A stretch of DNA of 64,000 nucleotides from positions 292,044-356,043 of the forward strand of contig VZQC01005904.1 of NCBI GenBank assembly GCA_009823505.1, given 5' to 3'. Position numbers and translations under genes: made by a program. Shown here piece by piece: positions 11,738-22,790 of this stretch. The stretch's first letter is position 1; the number at the start of each line of letters is the position of its first letter. Below the pieces are notes generated by a model that was given only the letters and a program-made list of their open reading frames with translations, had not been told where the DNA came from and made no database searches. The stretch comes from Rhizomys pruinosus (taxonomy: Eukaryota; Chordata; Mammalia; Rodentia; Spalacidae).

Positions 11738-12331
11738 AAGAGTGGTTCATTGCGTTTTAAGTCTATATCAAAAGTCCTACCAGGTCCAGTTTGTGCAATA
11801 AGTGATTTGAATGTGTTCTTCAACTGGTTTAATTTTTCAGTGTGGTCCAGCCTTAAAGTCTCCACAGCACCAAACCTGGGAGTCTTCTTCATGTTCAGGA
11901 TTGCTTTGGTGGCTCCATGTTTGGAGCAGGCTGTGAAAGCGTGCCTTCCCTACAGGGAGTCCTATAGACCATGACCCCTGTTGTTTCATTCTACGGCTGA
12001 GTAAAAGTTTTACTCTTCAATCTGGAAGAATAGGCGGGGTACCCTGAAGTGGAGGACTGTAAAAACTCAGGGATAGTGTTCCCAGATACCATTAAGCCAT
12101 TTTTCCTTAGTCATTCTAGGAATGATCAGTTTGCTTTCTTTGTGTGTTTCTCTTTGATTAGTAACTTTAATTGTGATGCTAAACTCTGGCTGTTTTACTT
12201 ATAAATTACCCTGTAACCTGCACCTCGTGGCCACTCCTCCTGAGTTGAGTATTGGCCCGGCGTCGTAATTAAATTAAACCTTCCATTAAATTAAAAAAAA
12301 AAAAAAACACAAAAAACGAAGAGTGGTTCAT
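11738..12331 (+). pseudogene. Retrocopy of an unidentified transcript, probably 5'-inverted
   Basis: A 568-bp insert (11751-12318) is bounded by a 13-bp direct repeat, AAGAGTGGTTCAT, at 11738-11750 and 12319-12331. It ends in an A-rich tail that starts near 12292 and is preceded by ATTAAA. This is the signature of L1-mediated retroposition of a polyadenylated RNA. The right half (about 11990-12290) looks like 3' UTR in sense. The left half has no useful plus-strand frame, but its reverse complement is open for about 74 codons up to a stop in the left flank. It contains an in-frame ATG ([15 protein letters not shown]...) with a charged, helical-looking composition. This fits twin priming, in which the 5' part is inserted in reverse. 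I do not recognise the parent gene, and the inversion point near 11985 is inferred. Confidence 0.7.
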
Positions 12332-13204
12332 ACATTTAAAAATTTCCAAATTTATAATTGACCATAAATTCAATACCAGGAGGGAGTATCAGAGAACAGA
12401 AGAGGCATAGGAAAAATGCTCAGTGCACTAAGGGTATGAAGGCTTCTAGTGTTTTAAGTATCCACAGCACAGCTGATGCTTCCTGTTTGGTTTGTGGAAA
12501 GAGTAGATATCTTCCTAAAACCTCTAAGCAGTCAAATCAAGCATCTCTTCAGATGATTGCCATTTCCTGAATCATATCTGCTCTTGTTAGGATGAGCCAT
12601 TGGTTCCCCTGGGAACTGCCCTGCCATGGGGGTTCTCCTGAGTCCCAAGAATCTGGATTGTTGGTCACAGTGGGAGGAAAAGATCACAAGATGAGTAAAG
12701 CTTTGTGGACACCAGACCTGGCTAAGGAGTGGCCCCCTGGCAGAGGGGCTGCGGTGTTGGTACAGAGATCCGAGCTTGGGTAGGATAGGGCCCCCTTCAA
12801 CATGTGCAGCTGAGTCTCTCTACGGACAGCCACCAGCTCCCTCCACTGCCCACAGCCGTCTAGGAATGCCGGTCCTACTCAGGGATGCCAAGACCCTCAG
12901 AGCTAACATCTCTTAACAGCCAAGCTATGCTGCAGCAAAGGATGGAGAAGGTGGGGAACAGAAAGACCGCAGCATTCCTAGCCAGGTGGGCACTTGGGAG
13001 TTCATATGCCTGACCACAGTACAGCAAAATCTCCCACGCTGACTCCTCACTTGTCAAATCTTTTGCTCTGCTGATAACCTTTCCCCTCACTTCCCACAAA
13101 CTTTTATGACTTTATTACACATGTGGTGGCTCTGTTCTTGGGACAAAGAGACGCGTGAATCAGAGTCACCCATGTCTCCCAGTTTGCACTCCACCAGTAT
13201 TTTC
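12332..13204. other. Unique sequence, no gene recognised
   Basis: Open frames of 60-75 codons only, with no recognised repeat. Confidence 0.45.
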
Positions 13205-13425
13205 TGTGGTATTAGGGACTGAAGTCAAGGTCTACACACACGAGGTAAGTGCTCTACCATTGAGCTGTAGCCCAGGCCCTCTTTTACTTTTTCTTTTGAA
13301 AAGGAACGACTAAGTTGCCATGGCTGGCCTCAAACTCACTGTAACCCAGGCAGGCCTTGAACGTGCAACTCTCCTGCCTCAGACTCCCAAGTAGCTGGGA
13401 TTACAGGCCTGATCCACCAAGAACT
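13205..13425 (-). mobile_element. Composite B1-ID SINE, minus strand
   Basis: On the plus strand a reversed ID-like part (gtgctctaccattgagctgt, 13205-13280) is followed at once by a reversed B1-like part ending in 'gctgggattacaggcctg'. In sense the order is B1 then ID, as in the B1-dID class of rodent dimeric SINEs. It is old and diverged. Confidence 0.65.
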
Positions 13426-13595
13426 GGCTTTCATCAACGTCTTAACTTTCAACATCTGTGGACTACTGGCATCATAGAAGCCAGCCTCCTGACACTGTCC
13501 CTTGGACATCTGGTGCAGGGTTTTCAGCCGGGCAAAAGGCAGCATTCCCACTCACAGCATGGCCTGCTGTCTTGTGCTTACCCAGGGTTCACTTG

Positions 13596-13752
13596 CATTC
13601 TCTCTCCCTCTCTCTCCATCTTTCCATGCCTTCCTCCTTTTCCCTGTCTTCCTTCTCTTCCCTCCCTCCCTCCCTCCCTTCCTCCGTCCCTCCCTCCCTT
13701 CCTCCGTCCCTCCTTCCCTCCCTCCCTTCCCTCCTTTCCTTCCTTCTTTTGA
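13596..13752. repeat. Pyrimidine-rich (CCCT/CCTT)n microsatellite
   Basis: Polypyrimidine tract of mixed CTCC, CCTT and CCGT units. The minus strand is pure purine. Long open frames across it are low-complexity artefacts. Confidence 0.9.
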
Positions 13753-13855
13753 AACCTTAACCAACGTTAGAACTTTGTGGGCCCCACTCTTCACATTCCT
13801 TAGCCCAGAGGCCCTGGGCTGCTTCCTTATCTGGGATAAAATATTCAGCACCTGT

Positions 13856-14062
13856 GGCGGCAGAGATGGCTCAGCAGTTTAGAGTACCAGCTGCTCTTGC
13901 AGAGGATGTGGATTTGATTCCTAAGCATCCTTAACTCCATTACCAGAGTATCTGAAGCCCTTTTCTGATCTCTGTGGGCACTGCATGACAGGGCTACACT
14001 CACATACTTGCAAGCAATACACTTATACACATAAAATAAAAAGAATAAATAAAATATTTTTT
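13856..14062 (+). mobile_element. B2 SINE with 17-bp target-site duplication
   Basis: Sense B2 with the 'gagatggctcagcagtttag' head and 'cacttatacacataaaataa' tail. The target-site duplication AAATATTCAGCACCTGT lies at 13839-13855 and 14063-14079 and is perfect, although the body is diverged. Confidence 0.9.
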
Positions 14063-14079
14063 AAATATTCAGCACCTGT

Positions 14080-14940
14080 TTGCACCATTTAAATCCCTTC
14101 CTCCAGCCAGTCCCTGGCCAGATCACAAGTTCCCATCTTCTAGGCAACTCTCTTCATACTGTCCCCAAAGCCAGCTCACGCCCTTTCTCCCGGACAGGAT
14201 ATTACAGGATAGTAAAGTGTCATTGTCTGTCATTCGTCACTTGTGGTCCTTGGCCTCCATTGGTAGCCTCCTCCATTCCTTCCCTCATGCTGAGCAACTT
14301 CCTCTGACTAACAATCCAGACCTTCCTCCCAGAGTCCCTTGCAGCAGCACAGCTGCCTGGCCTCCTGCCAAGGTCCCAGTGGAATTTCCAGAGCCTTCCA
14401 GACGAGGTGGCCTCCTTCCGACCCAGTGATATTCCTCTGGGGGTGGTTCTGTCGCATGAATTTTTTTCTAAGAATTTATTGCCAGGAAAAACAATTCCCT
14501 AAAGAAATGGTGTGTTTTCTTTTATTAGACAATGAGAGCCCAATTCCATTCTGTCTCCCTTTCATTATTGGGAAGCCCAGAGCTACCTCAGTGCTGACGG
14601 TAGTTGTCTCGGCCTCTTTCCTGCTTTCTCCCTGTTTCTGTCTGTCAGCATATCCTTGGCTGTGTGTCCATATGCGCTTACCAAGAGTCCAGTATGAGCA
14701 ACTGTCTGGGAAGGTTGTCCAGCATCCCTACCCTCACCCCATGGTCTTGACACATGGTCCTTCCAGTCTCCTCCAGTATTCAACCCTACTGAGAAGTCCC
14801 CTCCACACAGGGATTTGTGGGAACCTGTACTCCCTGGCCCCCACCTTTGGCTGGGATACCCATACCATCCACAGCAATTAGTTGGCTTCCAGTACCCCCC
14901 ATTTCATGGGGGTTTTCTAAAGAGATAAGACTCATGTTGT
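14080..14940. other. Unique sequence, no gene recognised
   Basis: The longest open frame (14339-14881, 180 codons, plus) has hydrophobic stretches but no recognisable family. No splice or promoter signals separate it from chance. Confidence 0.5.
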
Positions 14941-15187
14941 ACAACAAAAAAGACTGGGTCAAAGAACTGACTGAAACGGTGAACTGCTCAAAACAGTAAA
15001 CTTTTTCAGTGAAAATTTTAAAAGAGACTGAGAAAAAAAGATGAAAAACATGTTTGGCAGAATGCATGAGCTCTGGTGGGGGGGCAAGGAATAGGGAATG
15101 AGCCTAGACTTGATTGGAAATTTTGTATGAAATGCACAAAGCTTCAATAAAAACTGGCTTAGGAGAGAAAAATAAATAGATAAAACA
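14941..15187 (+). mobile_element. 5'-truncated L1, 3' UTR only
   Basis: Shares with 46390-46715, 53560-53880 and 54225-54400 the sequence landmarks 'caaagaactgactgaaac', 'catgtttggcagaatgcatg', 'agctctggtggg' and 'cacaaagcttcaataaaaa'. The copy at 53925-54400 joins this sequence to an L1 ORF2 3' end, which identifies it as L1 3' UTR. The AATAAA signal is followed by an A-rich tail. Confidence 0.75.
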
Positions 15188-15721
15188 ACACTTTCCATGA
15201 GGGGGGATCATGTTGTCTGGTAGACCAAGCCCACCAGGGGATCTCGGCCGTGCACCGAGTTTCTACTCTGTCTCTAGCTCCCATCTCTAGGATGACACAG
15301 AGGCAAGGAAGATGGAAGTCATTCCCACAGATGGAGGATGGGAACCTTGGTAATGACAGCGGTCTGAAACTGTCAGGGTCAATGAGTGCAGCTCCCTCCT
15401 GCCCAGGGGGATCTTTTGTTCCACCAGCAGGTCTTCAGCACAGTGGATGGAGGTGGGGGTTTGTCCACAGAGTCCCCCTCACCAGGCCCCGGAGCCAAGG
15501 GAGGAGAGGCATCTCTGCCACTTTCTTTTTTTCTCCCAGGCTTCTCCAAATCTCCTCAATAAACAGGACATACTGGAGGCCAACAGGGAATTATCTCTTT
15601 GAGCATGAGGTCTCCATCTTTTGGAAAGTCTCTGCAAACAAAAGGACTCTTAGAGAGAAAGGTTGCTTTCTGTGAGCTCTGATTATTAAACAAGGTTTCA
15701 CACAGGTATGGCTGAAACTAT

Positions 15722-15723
<2 letters not shown>
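15188..15723. other. Unique sequence, no gene recognised
   Basis: An open frame of 141 codons (15250-15675, plus) has no recognisable domain. Confidence 0.45.
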
Positions 15724-15758
<35 letters not shown>

Positions 15759-16043
15759 GCGCACAAGCTATCTGAGTGTTCACAGAGGGCAGAAAACGAC
15801 ATCTGGTGTCCTGCTCTGTCACTCTCTACCTTATTCCCTTGAGCCAGGGTCTCTCCCTGAATCTGGAGCTAGGTTGGCAGCCAGCGGGCCCCCAGCAATC
15901 CTCTGGTCTCCAACACCCACAGCACTAGGGTTATAGGTGCAAGTGTATCTCTACAGCATGGCTTTTTATGTGGGTGCTGGGGATTTGAACTCAGGTTCCA
16001 TGTTTAAGCATCAAGCCATCTCCCCTAAGCGTCTCCCCAGTCC
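15724..16043 (-). mobile_element. B4-type composite SINE, minus strand, with (TG)n
   Basis: A (TG)n run (15724-15756) is followed by a reversed B1-like body (gagccagggtctctccctga...) and a reversed tRNA-like head (gtgggtgctggggatttgaa...catcaagccatctcccc). Three other minus-strand copies share this order: 21190-21510, 26880-27218 and 31045-31337. Confidence 0.7.
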
Positions 16044-17064
16044 CTGAAGCTATATCTTTAATAAGTTGTTTCTGGACATTAAACTCACCCCACTTTTCTT
16101 ACATGTTAATTCCAATAAATATAGAGATGCAAAAGTTATTTTGAAATGAGTTTAAGCATAGTAGTGGCATACTAACACAAGCAACAAGAACAACAAAATG
16201 ATTGTCAAATAAAATTCAAAGTTTATAACCTGAGCTTATGACTTTACAACCTTAATCAAATACAAAGGGCAGCTCTTGAGCAGGGAAGATCCCAGCACCA
16301 CACCCTTCTCTTTCGCTTGCTGGGGGAAGGTGGGAGTTGGATGAAAATTCATCCTTTCATTCTAGCTTTGGCATCAAACTTGCTCTTGGGACCAGTGCAG
16401 CCATTGTTGACATCCATGAGTCTCATCTACACATTTGCCGATGGGCCACTTGGGGCCATATGGAACAACAGTATCAGTGTCTAGTCCCCAAAGTCAGAGG
16501 TTCATGCATACCTGCCAAGGATGCTGTCTCAGCTCCTGGGTGGCAGGTGCAGTACGGAAAGAAGGAAAAGCCACTCCATCAAAAGGGAGCCTTGCTTATG
16601 GCCTCACCTAGTTCAAGAGAGAACCAGGGAAGAGCTAGGTTGGCTTGCATTTTCCCTTGACTTGCCTGCTCTTCTAGGGATACTTCTACCCCAAACTGAG
16701 GACACAGTTTGGGATGAGACCTCCTGACACCCCATCTTCAAGAGCAGCTCTGCCCTACCAACTCTGGCTCCTTTGACCCTGCCTTGCATCTCTTCTAGAT
16801 CCTTGGGGTGGGGGGTAGGCTCTCTATTGCTCCAGTCTTTTGATCAACTGGGACTCATTTCTGTCTACCCTGGCCTATATAGCCCTTCTAGTCTGGAAAT
16901 TCCACACCAATCTCAGGGTGGTGAGACTGGTCAAGCACGAAGAGAAGAAGGGGGTCGGGTGGGCAAGGGTGGAAACTGAGGTATACTTCAAAGTCTGACA
17001 GCAGCATAGTAAAATATTATTTGTTGTTAAATGTCACTGTTGAGTAGATTTGTGACATTACTCA
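16044..17064. other. Unique sequence, no gene recognised
   Basis: A 107-codon open frame (16337-16660, plus) has no recognisable family. AT-rich sequence lies at 16090-16260. Confidence 0.45.
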
Positions 17065-17092
17065 AGGTTTTATATATTTGAAATTTCCATTA

Positions 17093-17129
<37 letters not shown>

Positions 17130-17273
17130 CCTTAGAGACCAGAAGAGGCTGTTGGATCCTTGAAGTTGGACTTACAGGCAGTTGTGACTCACCCAACATA
17201 GTGCTGGGAATTGAACTCTGGTCCTCTGGAAGACCAGTGAGTACTTGTAACTGCAGAGGCACCTCTTTAGTCC
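17065..17273 (-). mobile_element. B2/B3 SINE, minus strand, with (TG)n
   Basis: A TG run (17097-17127), then the reversed B2 body 'gaccagaagaggctgttgga' and 'gtgctgggaattgaactctg'. Diverged. Confidence 0.8.
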
Positions 17274-17289
17274 CTAATATTTTTTTTTC

Positions 17290-17662
17290 TTTAATATTTT
17301 CTTTAGCTGGAAGGAGATAACTCAGTTGACAAATCATTTGCCTTACAAACCCAAGAACCTGAGTTTGATCCCCAGAATCCATTTTTCAAAAAGAAAAACA
17401 GAAGAATGATGACATGCACTTGTAATCTCATTACTGAGGGTAGGGAATGGAGGGCAAGGGAGACAGGCAGATCTCTGAGCCTAGGCAGTTGGCCAGTCTA
17501 GCCTACTTGGCAAGTTCTAGACCAACAAGAGACCCTGTCCCAAAATAAAGGTAGATGCCTCCTCAGGAATGCTGGCCAAGGTTGCTTCTGTCTTCCACAC
17601 ATATGAGCACACATGTACATGCACACTTGCACATACACAAACACACATATGCACACACAACT
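17290..17662 (+). mobile_element. B4-type composite SINE, sense
   Basis: A tRNA-like head (gctggaaggagataactcag...tttgatccccagaatcc) is followed by a B1-like body ending in 'caagagaccctgtcccaaaa' and a CA-rich tail (17600-17660). Confidence 0.7.
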
Positions 17663-17783
17663 TTCTTGGATTATTAGAAATAATTTAGGAGCAAGTGGTT
17701 CCTTCACATTCTGCTTGCTATAAAACCTAGAAGAGCTTTTCCTTTGAACAGTGTGACAGTTGTACAGGAGACATTTTCCTTTT

Positions 17784-18012
17784 AAAAAACATTTATTATT
17801 TCCATTTTATCTGTATGAGTGTATTGCCTGCATATATGTAAGTGCACCAGTGTCATGGACACATGACACAGAGGGCAGAAGAGGATGTCAGACTCCCCTG
17901 GAACTGGAGTTACAGAGGGTTGTTAACCACCATGTGGGTGCTGGAATCAAACCTGGGTCTCCTGCAGGAGCAGCCAGTACTCTTAACCGCTGAGCCATCT
18001 CTCCAGCCCCAA
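17784..18012 (-). mobile_element. B2 SINE, minus strand, with target-site duplication
   Basis: Reverse B2 running from a poly(A)/T tail to 'ctgagccatctctccagccc'. An 11-bp duplication, ATTTTCCTTTT, lies at 17773-17783 and 18013-18023. Confidence 0.9.
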
Positions 18013-18023
18013 ATTTTCCTTTT

Positions 18024-20136
18024 GAATTGAATTCTTTCCCTTTCTTGTCTTCTCTTTTCTGTGTTCTGTACTCCGGGCTGCCTTTTAACCAAGGCAGGAC
18101 CTGAGGAGACGACCACGGGGTGTCCGGTCCTGGTCCTTTCTCCCTGCTCCTCCCTCTCATGTAAGAGCCACCTGCCCCTCCCTCCACGCCCAGACCAGGT
18201 TGTTCTCTGGCTTTGAAGGGCCCTTAAGTCCATTTTCAAAGCATCAAATGAGCTCATATAATGGCAACAAGCAAAATACCTGGGCACTAGAAACTGAGGT
18301 ACATACTTTAGAAGTACACAGAGCTTGTTAAAACAGACCCCTGGGTTGTGCCCCAGAATGGGTGACTCAGCAGATCTGGGAAGAACCCAGAGAAAGTGTC
18401 TTTCAAAGATGTTCTCAGGGGATGCTATTGTTCCAGGTCCAGGAACCAGCTATTAAGAAGCCCCAACAGTCCAATTCCACACCCTGGGAAGCTCCACTGC
18501 TCCAGTGGGCTCCCCTACCCCATACCCACCCAGAAGCCCCTCTGTGGGGGTACCAGCCCCTGTGGAGCCCCACTGGGGGATGTTGGAACAGCCTTATTCT
18601 GCGCTGCGGTCAGCAGTAGGCAAGGGCATATTCCCTGTGAACCTCGCCTGTGTCTTCTGGTGCCCTTCTCCCCAAGAGTCTGTCGTCACAACAACATCTG
18701 GCATCGATCTTCACTTCAGTCCTTCTCAGCCTAGAACAGATTTAATCACATTTATTTCCATTCGGTGTGGACCAAGCCAACTCTTGGCCAGAAGAGAACA
18801 CTCAAATTGAATAAACATGACTGGGAAGAATGAAGAGAGGAAGCGGGCAGGACGACAAGAGGCCGAAGCCATTATAGAAGTGGAGGGATGGAGAAATCAA
18901 CACGGCGGGAGAAGAGGTGGGAAGGGGAACAGAAAGTGGCTTTCTGTCCTTAGGGATGAAAGGTGGCCCCAGAGTTAGCAGAGTCCCCACGTCCCAGTCA
19001 GCAGAGAAAAACCAAGGACCTTATTTCATTTCTGAATCACATCATCTTTAACTAGAAAACAAACAATTGTGTCAGAGAAAAATAACTGTCTTGTAGATAT
19101 TCCCCCTTTTAAAAACTCTTAGACACAAAGTTTAGCAGTCAAAGTCTTTGGCTGTCCCCAGTCCTAGTGACACTCCCGCAGGTCCACGTCCCTTAAGTGA
19201 GCCCCGCTGTTCTGTCTGGCCCTGTGGAACCTGTCCCAACACAAGTACAATCAAGAGGACAGTTTCCCATGCTCAGACTTTCAGGGATTAAATCCCTTTG
19301 TAGTTGAACTAGCTGGAGAATTAGCAGCAAGGGGGACAGTGGTGAGAAGGGGAGGTGGTGGTGTAGTGGGGAGAGCATTCTGGCCTTTACAGATGTGGGC
19401 GCCGGGACTGGAGGCACTGGGATCCTCCCAGCACATGGGGGCCCCCTGGGATTCTGATGTAACTTTCAAGGAATGGAGCCTGGCTGCCCTCACTTTCCCC
19501 AGACGATACTCAGCTTGAGTATCACCAACCAAGAAAAGCCCAGCTCATCTCCTCCTGCTACAAGAATGGAAACTGAGACTCCGGGATGTTAAGGGACCCA
19601 CGTCAGGTCACATAACAAGCAAGGAGCAGAAAGCAGGAGAGACTGTGGATCTCCCTGCTGTCCTCAGTAGGGTCTCCTGGAGTTGGCAGTAGGCTGGAGC
19701 TAGCTGGCTCTTCTCCCCATCAGCCTCCACAGGCACAGCCAGAGTCGTCACCACCACCATTTAGTGTCATAAACCTCGGCATTAGACAGGGACAGAGTCC
19801 AGGTCTCATCACCCATGTCTCTCTGGGGCTCTGTCCCCAGGCTATTGGAATGAGACCATAAGGTTCCCATCCCTCCTCAATTCCTGGGAAGCCAGATGCC
19901 TCTAGGCTGTTGCTCCCTGAGCTCCCAGAGGTGACCTGATAGCAAGTAAGCAAGGTGGGATTAGAATGAAGGCCAACAGATCTTCTGAAGGAGGCTGGCA
20001 GACACTCGGGAGAGCCTGTCTAAATAATCCCTTTATGAACCCACTTACTTTCTGTTAACCTATTTGCTTATCGGCTCAGAGTAAGGGAACATATGGCTTC
20101 AAAGGTTTTTAAACACTACATAAAATATTCTTTGTA
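18024..20136. other. Unique sequence with a MIR fragment near 19570
   Basis: About 2.1 kb in which overlapping open frames of 60-125 codons occur in several frames but none has a recognisable domain. The only repeat I can name is a MIR remnant at about 19565-19660. Confidence 0.5.
19565..19660 (-). mobile_element. MIR SINE fragment, minus strand
   Basis: Reverse MIR core: 'ggaaactgagactccgggat' then 'aggtcacataacaagcaagg', matching 'gaaactgaggctcagagagg...ggtcacacagctagtaag'. Confidence 0.65.
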
Positions 20137-20350
20137 CTGGGTATGGTGGCTTAACCCCGAAATCCCAGCTATTGGGGAGGCTGTGGCAGGAAGAACACAA
20201 GTTCAAGGCCTTCTTGGGCTAGAGTGAGTTGAAGGCCAGTGCGAGTGACCTAGAGCCTTAAAATTGAAAGAACAAATAAAATCTGGGGCTGCAGCTCAGG
20301 GGTAGAGTACTTGCCTAGGATGCACTTGGCCCTAGGCTCCCATCCCCAGC

Positions 20351-20352
<2 letters not shown>
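20137..20352 (+). mobile_element. Composite B1-ID SINE, sense
   Basis: A diverged B1 (actgggtatggtggctta...ttcaaggccttcttgggcta) is followed directly by an ID unit (ggggctgcagctcaggggta...ccatccccagc). The order matches the minus-strand composite at 13205. Confidence 0.7.
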
Positions 20353-20353
<1 letters not shown>

Positions 20354-20389
<36 letters not shown>

Positions 20390-20400
20390 ACACACATACA
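20354..20400. repeat. (CA)n microsatellite
   Basis: CA run with two CATA interruptions, at the 3' end of the composite SINE. An (AAAAT)n-like run follows at about 20432-20466. Confidence 0.95.
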
Positions 20401-21189
20401 CATATGTACGCACAAGCGCACGCACACACATAATTAAAATAAAATAATAAAATAAAATAAAATAAAAACAAAGCAATACCTCTTTGTGAAGCAATGTGGC
20501 TGTTTTCAACTTTGCAAACCTTCTTTTCAGCAAACACTTCACTGAAGTAGAATATACTACATTGAGGGAATCGGCAATGGAAACAGACACACTTTGAAAG
20601 GTGGCAAACCTGTGTCATCACTGAATCAAGGGGTAAGATGCAAACCAAGCCTACAAGAGCCTCTCTGTGCCTTCTAATGGGTATGCCCTCGGAATGACGA
20701 CTGTCTCTAGTGGCTAGCATTGGAAGAAACATCCACGTTCCCTTCTTAGTTGCCTTGAACATAGTGTTTGTGAGGATCACCCATCAGACTTTGTGTTTCA
20801 CTGGACTAGTTAATTTCACTGCTAAATACTCCATGACCTGATCATGGAAATTTGGACTGTTTCCAGTCTACGTGGTCATATATGTTTGGCACATGTCTTT
20901 TAGCACATATGTTTCTATTGGGTATGTACCTAGTGGTAGAATTCTGGCTCATAGGATGTGCACTAATGGTCGGCTGTGGAGGACGTTGTCAAGTAACCCA
21001 GTGATTGTACAATTGTCCACTCCCTCCAGCTACATTTGATCGTCTCATTACTCCAGATGTTTGGGGCAATGCTGGGGGCTCTGAGGTGGTGGTACCTCCT
21101 TGTGACTTTATTTTTCCATTTTCATGTGTTTACTTGTGAGTTAATTTCAAAACCTCTTTTGTGAAGAACTTATTCAAGTCTTTTGCACA

Positions 21190-21510
21190 TTTTTGTATGT
21201 GTGCACGTGTGCATGTTCACGTGTGTGCTCACATGTGTGCAGTTGCATGTGGTGGTTACAGGTCCACCTTCGGTGCTGTTTTTCACGAGCTGTCCACTGT
21301 GGGTTTTGCTCTCACTGGTCTGAAGCTGACAGGGTTGACTAGGCTGGCTGGCCAGTCAGCTCCAGGAGGAGTCCCCCCGTCTCTGCCTCCCCACTCTGGG
21401 ATTACAAGCATGTACCACCATATTTGACTTTTTGACATGGATTCTGGAAGTGGAATTCAGATCCTCATGCTTGTGTAGCACTTTACCTAGGAAATCATCG
21501 TCCCAGCCTT
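21190..21510 (-). mobile_element. B4-type composite SINE, minus strand
   Basis: A TG-rich start, a reversed B1-like middle (ctccccactctgggattaca) and a reversed tRNA-like head (gtggaattcagatcctcatg...). It is inserted in the L1 remnant. Confidence 0.65.
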
Positions 21511-21582
21511 TTTCTAATGAATATTAATGACAGAGAAACTCCCCATATATTCTGTATGTAAATCCTTGATCAGCTGGACTAG

Positions 21583-21686
21583 AGCTTGCTATGTAGACCA
21601 GGCTGGCCTTGAACTCACATAGATCTTTCTGCCTCTGCCTCCTGAGTGCTGGGATCAAAGTTGTGTGCCACCACATCTGGCTTTTC
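21583..21686 (-). mobile_element. Partial B1 SINE, minus strand
   Basis: Contains 'tatgtagaccaggctggcct' and 'tcctgagtgctgggatcaaa'. The A-tail side is missing. Confidence 0.85.
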
Positions 21687-21857
21687 TCTAATACTTTTGT
21701 ATTACATTTGAGAAAGTCTTCTTAGAAGGTCATGCACAAAATAACTGTCTTACGCTATCTTTTGTGCATTTCATTACTTTGCCTTTACTTTTGAGATCAC
21801 CGTCCAGCTGGTTGGTTCCCTGTGTGTGTGAGTGAAGTGGGGTAAGGACTCGGTTTT

Positions 21858-21945
21858 AGGCTGCGCATGGCAATATATGCCTATAGTCCCGGCACCAGGG
21901 AGAGGACAGGATAGTCACAAATTCAAGGCCACTCGGGCCTACACA
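21858..21945 (+). mobile_element. Diverged B1 SINE fragment, sense
   Basis: Contains 'ggctgcgcatggcaatatat' and 'cacaaattcaaggccactcg'. Only the 5' half is recognisable. Confidence 0.6.
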
Positions 21946-22015
21946 TTTTTTTTAAAGATTCATCTAAAAATATGAATATACAATTGACTCTGCAGTATTT
22001 ATGAGAACGTTATCA

Positions 22016-22212
22016 GGGCTGGGGAGACAGTTCAGCTGGTAAAAAGCCCTTGCTGTTCTTGCAGAGCACTGGGGGTTCGGTTCCTGGTATCCAGGTCCTG
22101 CTGTTCACAAATGCCTGTAACTCCAACTCCAGGACACTCCACTGCCCCGGCCTCCTTAGGCTCCACAGGCAGTCGTCCGTGCACATCACACAATTAAAAA
22201 TAAAATAAATCC
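22016..22212 (+). mobile_element. B2/B3 SINE, sense, diverged
   Basis: Sense head 'gggctggggagacagttcag' and body 'ctccaactccaggacactcc'. It is the oldest of three successive B2 copies in the same orientation. Confidence 0.8.
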
Positions 22213-22284
22213 CCCCAAAAGAAAGATGTCACCAGTCCTGTCTCTTTTGATACCTTAAAATGTCAAATAAAGAATACTGTTTAT

Positions 22285-22493
22285 GGGGCTGGAGAGATGG
22301 CTCAGTGGTTAAGAGGACCGACTGCTCTTGCAGAGGACCTGGGTTCGATTCCCCACATGGCGGCTAAGATCCGTCTTTAACTCCAGTTTGAGGGGAATCT
22401 GACGCCCTCTTCTGACCTCCATGGCATTGCACAACACGGGCATACCAACCTTCATGCAGACAGTACACTCATACACATAAAAAATAAATAATA
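22285..22493 (+). mobile_element. B2 SINE, sense (no 17-bp duplication)
   Basis: Near-consensus young B2 from 'ggggctggagagatggctca' to a short A-rich tail. The next B2 starts directly in its tail. A flank duplication, AAAGAATAC (22269-22277), recurs near 22789-22797, enclosing both copies. Confidence 0.9.
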
Positions 22494-22790
22494 GGGGGCT
22501 GGAGAGATGGCCTAGAGGTTAAGAGCACTGACTGCTCTTGCAGAGGACCCGGGTTCGATCCCCAGCACCCACATGGCAGCTGAGAACCGTCTGTAACTCC
22601 AATTCCAGGAGAACTCCAGTTCCAGGGGAATCCGACACCCTTTTCTGACCTCCATGGCATTGCATGACATGGGTGCACAAACCTACATGCAGACAGTACA
22701 TTCATACACATACAAGAATAAATTTAAAAAATACAAAAAAATAAATAAAATAAAAAAACATCAAAAAAAGAGCGCTGACTGTTAAAAAAA
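22494..22790 (+). mobile_element. B2 SINE, sense, 17-bp-duplication subfamily
   Basis: Starts inside the tail of the preceding B2. It carries the tandem motif 'aactccaattccaggag' plus 'aactccagttccagggg' and the tail 'cattcatacacatacaagaa', followed by about 60 bases of A-rich sequence. Confidence 0.9.

Larger units (their letters stand above)
20810..21830 (-). mobile_element. Ancient L1 (L1M-type) ORF2 3' end, minus strand, interrupted
   Basis: Antisense L1 landmarks appear in order. 'gggtatgtacctagtggtag' corresponds to the 'tatataccyagtagtggaat' region, then 'catgtgtttacttgtgag', 'caagtcttttgcacattttt' and 'atattctgtatgtaaatcct'. A B4 composite and a B1 interrupt it. Divergence is high, so this is an old mammalian L1. 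Confidence 0.65.

Noticed and set aside
13357..13882. Open frames rich in Pro, Ser and Leu
   Set aside because: They read through the CCCT/CCTT microsatellite and a B1-ID composite.
14339..14881. 180-codon open frame, the longest in the window
   Set aside because: Hydrophobic and proline-rich stretches only, with no family match that I can name; this length can occur by chance in 64 kb.
20354..20400. Regularly spaced CA/CATA units as a possible array
   Set aside because: A simple microsatellite; no spacer-repeat organisation, so not a CRISPR-like array, and this is a mammalian nuclear genome.
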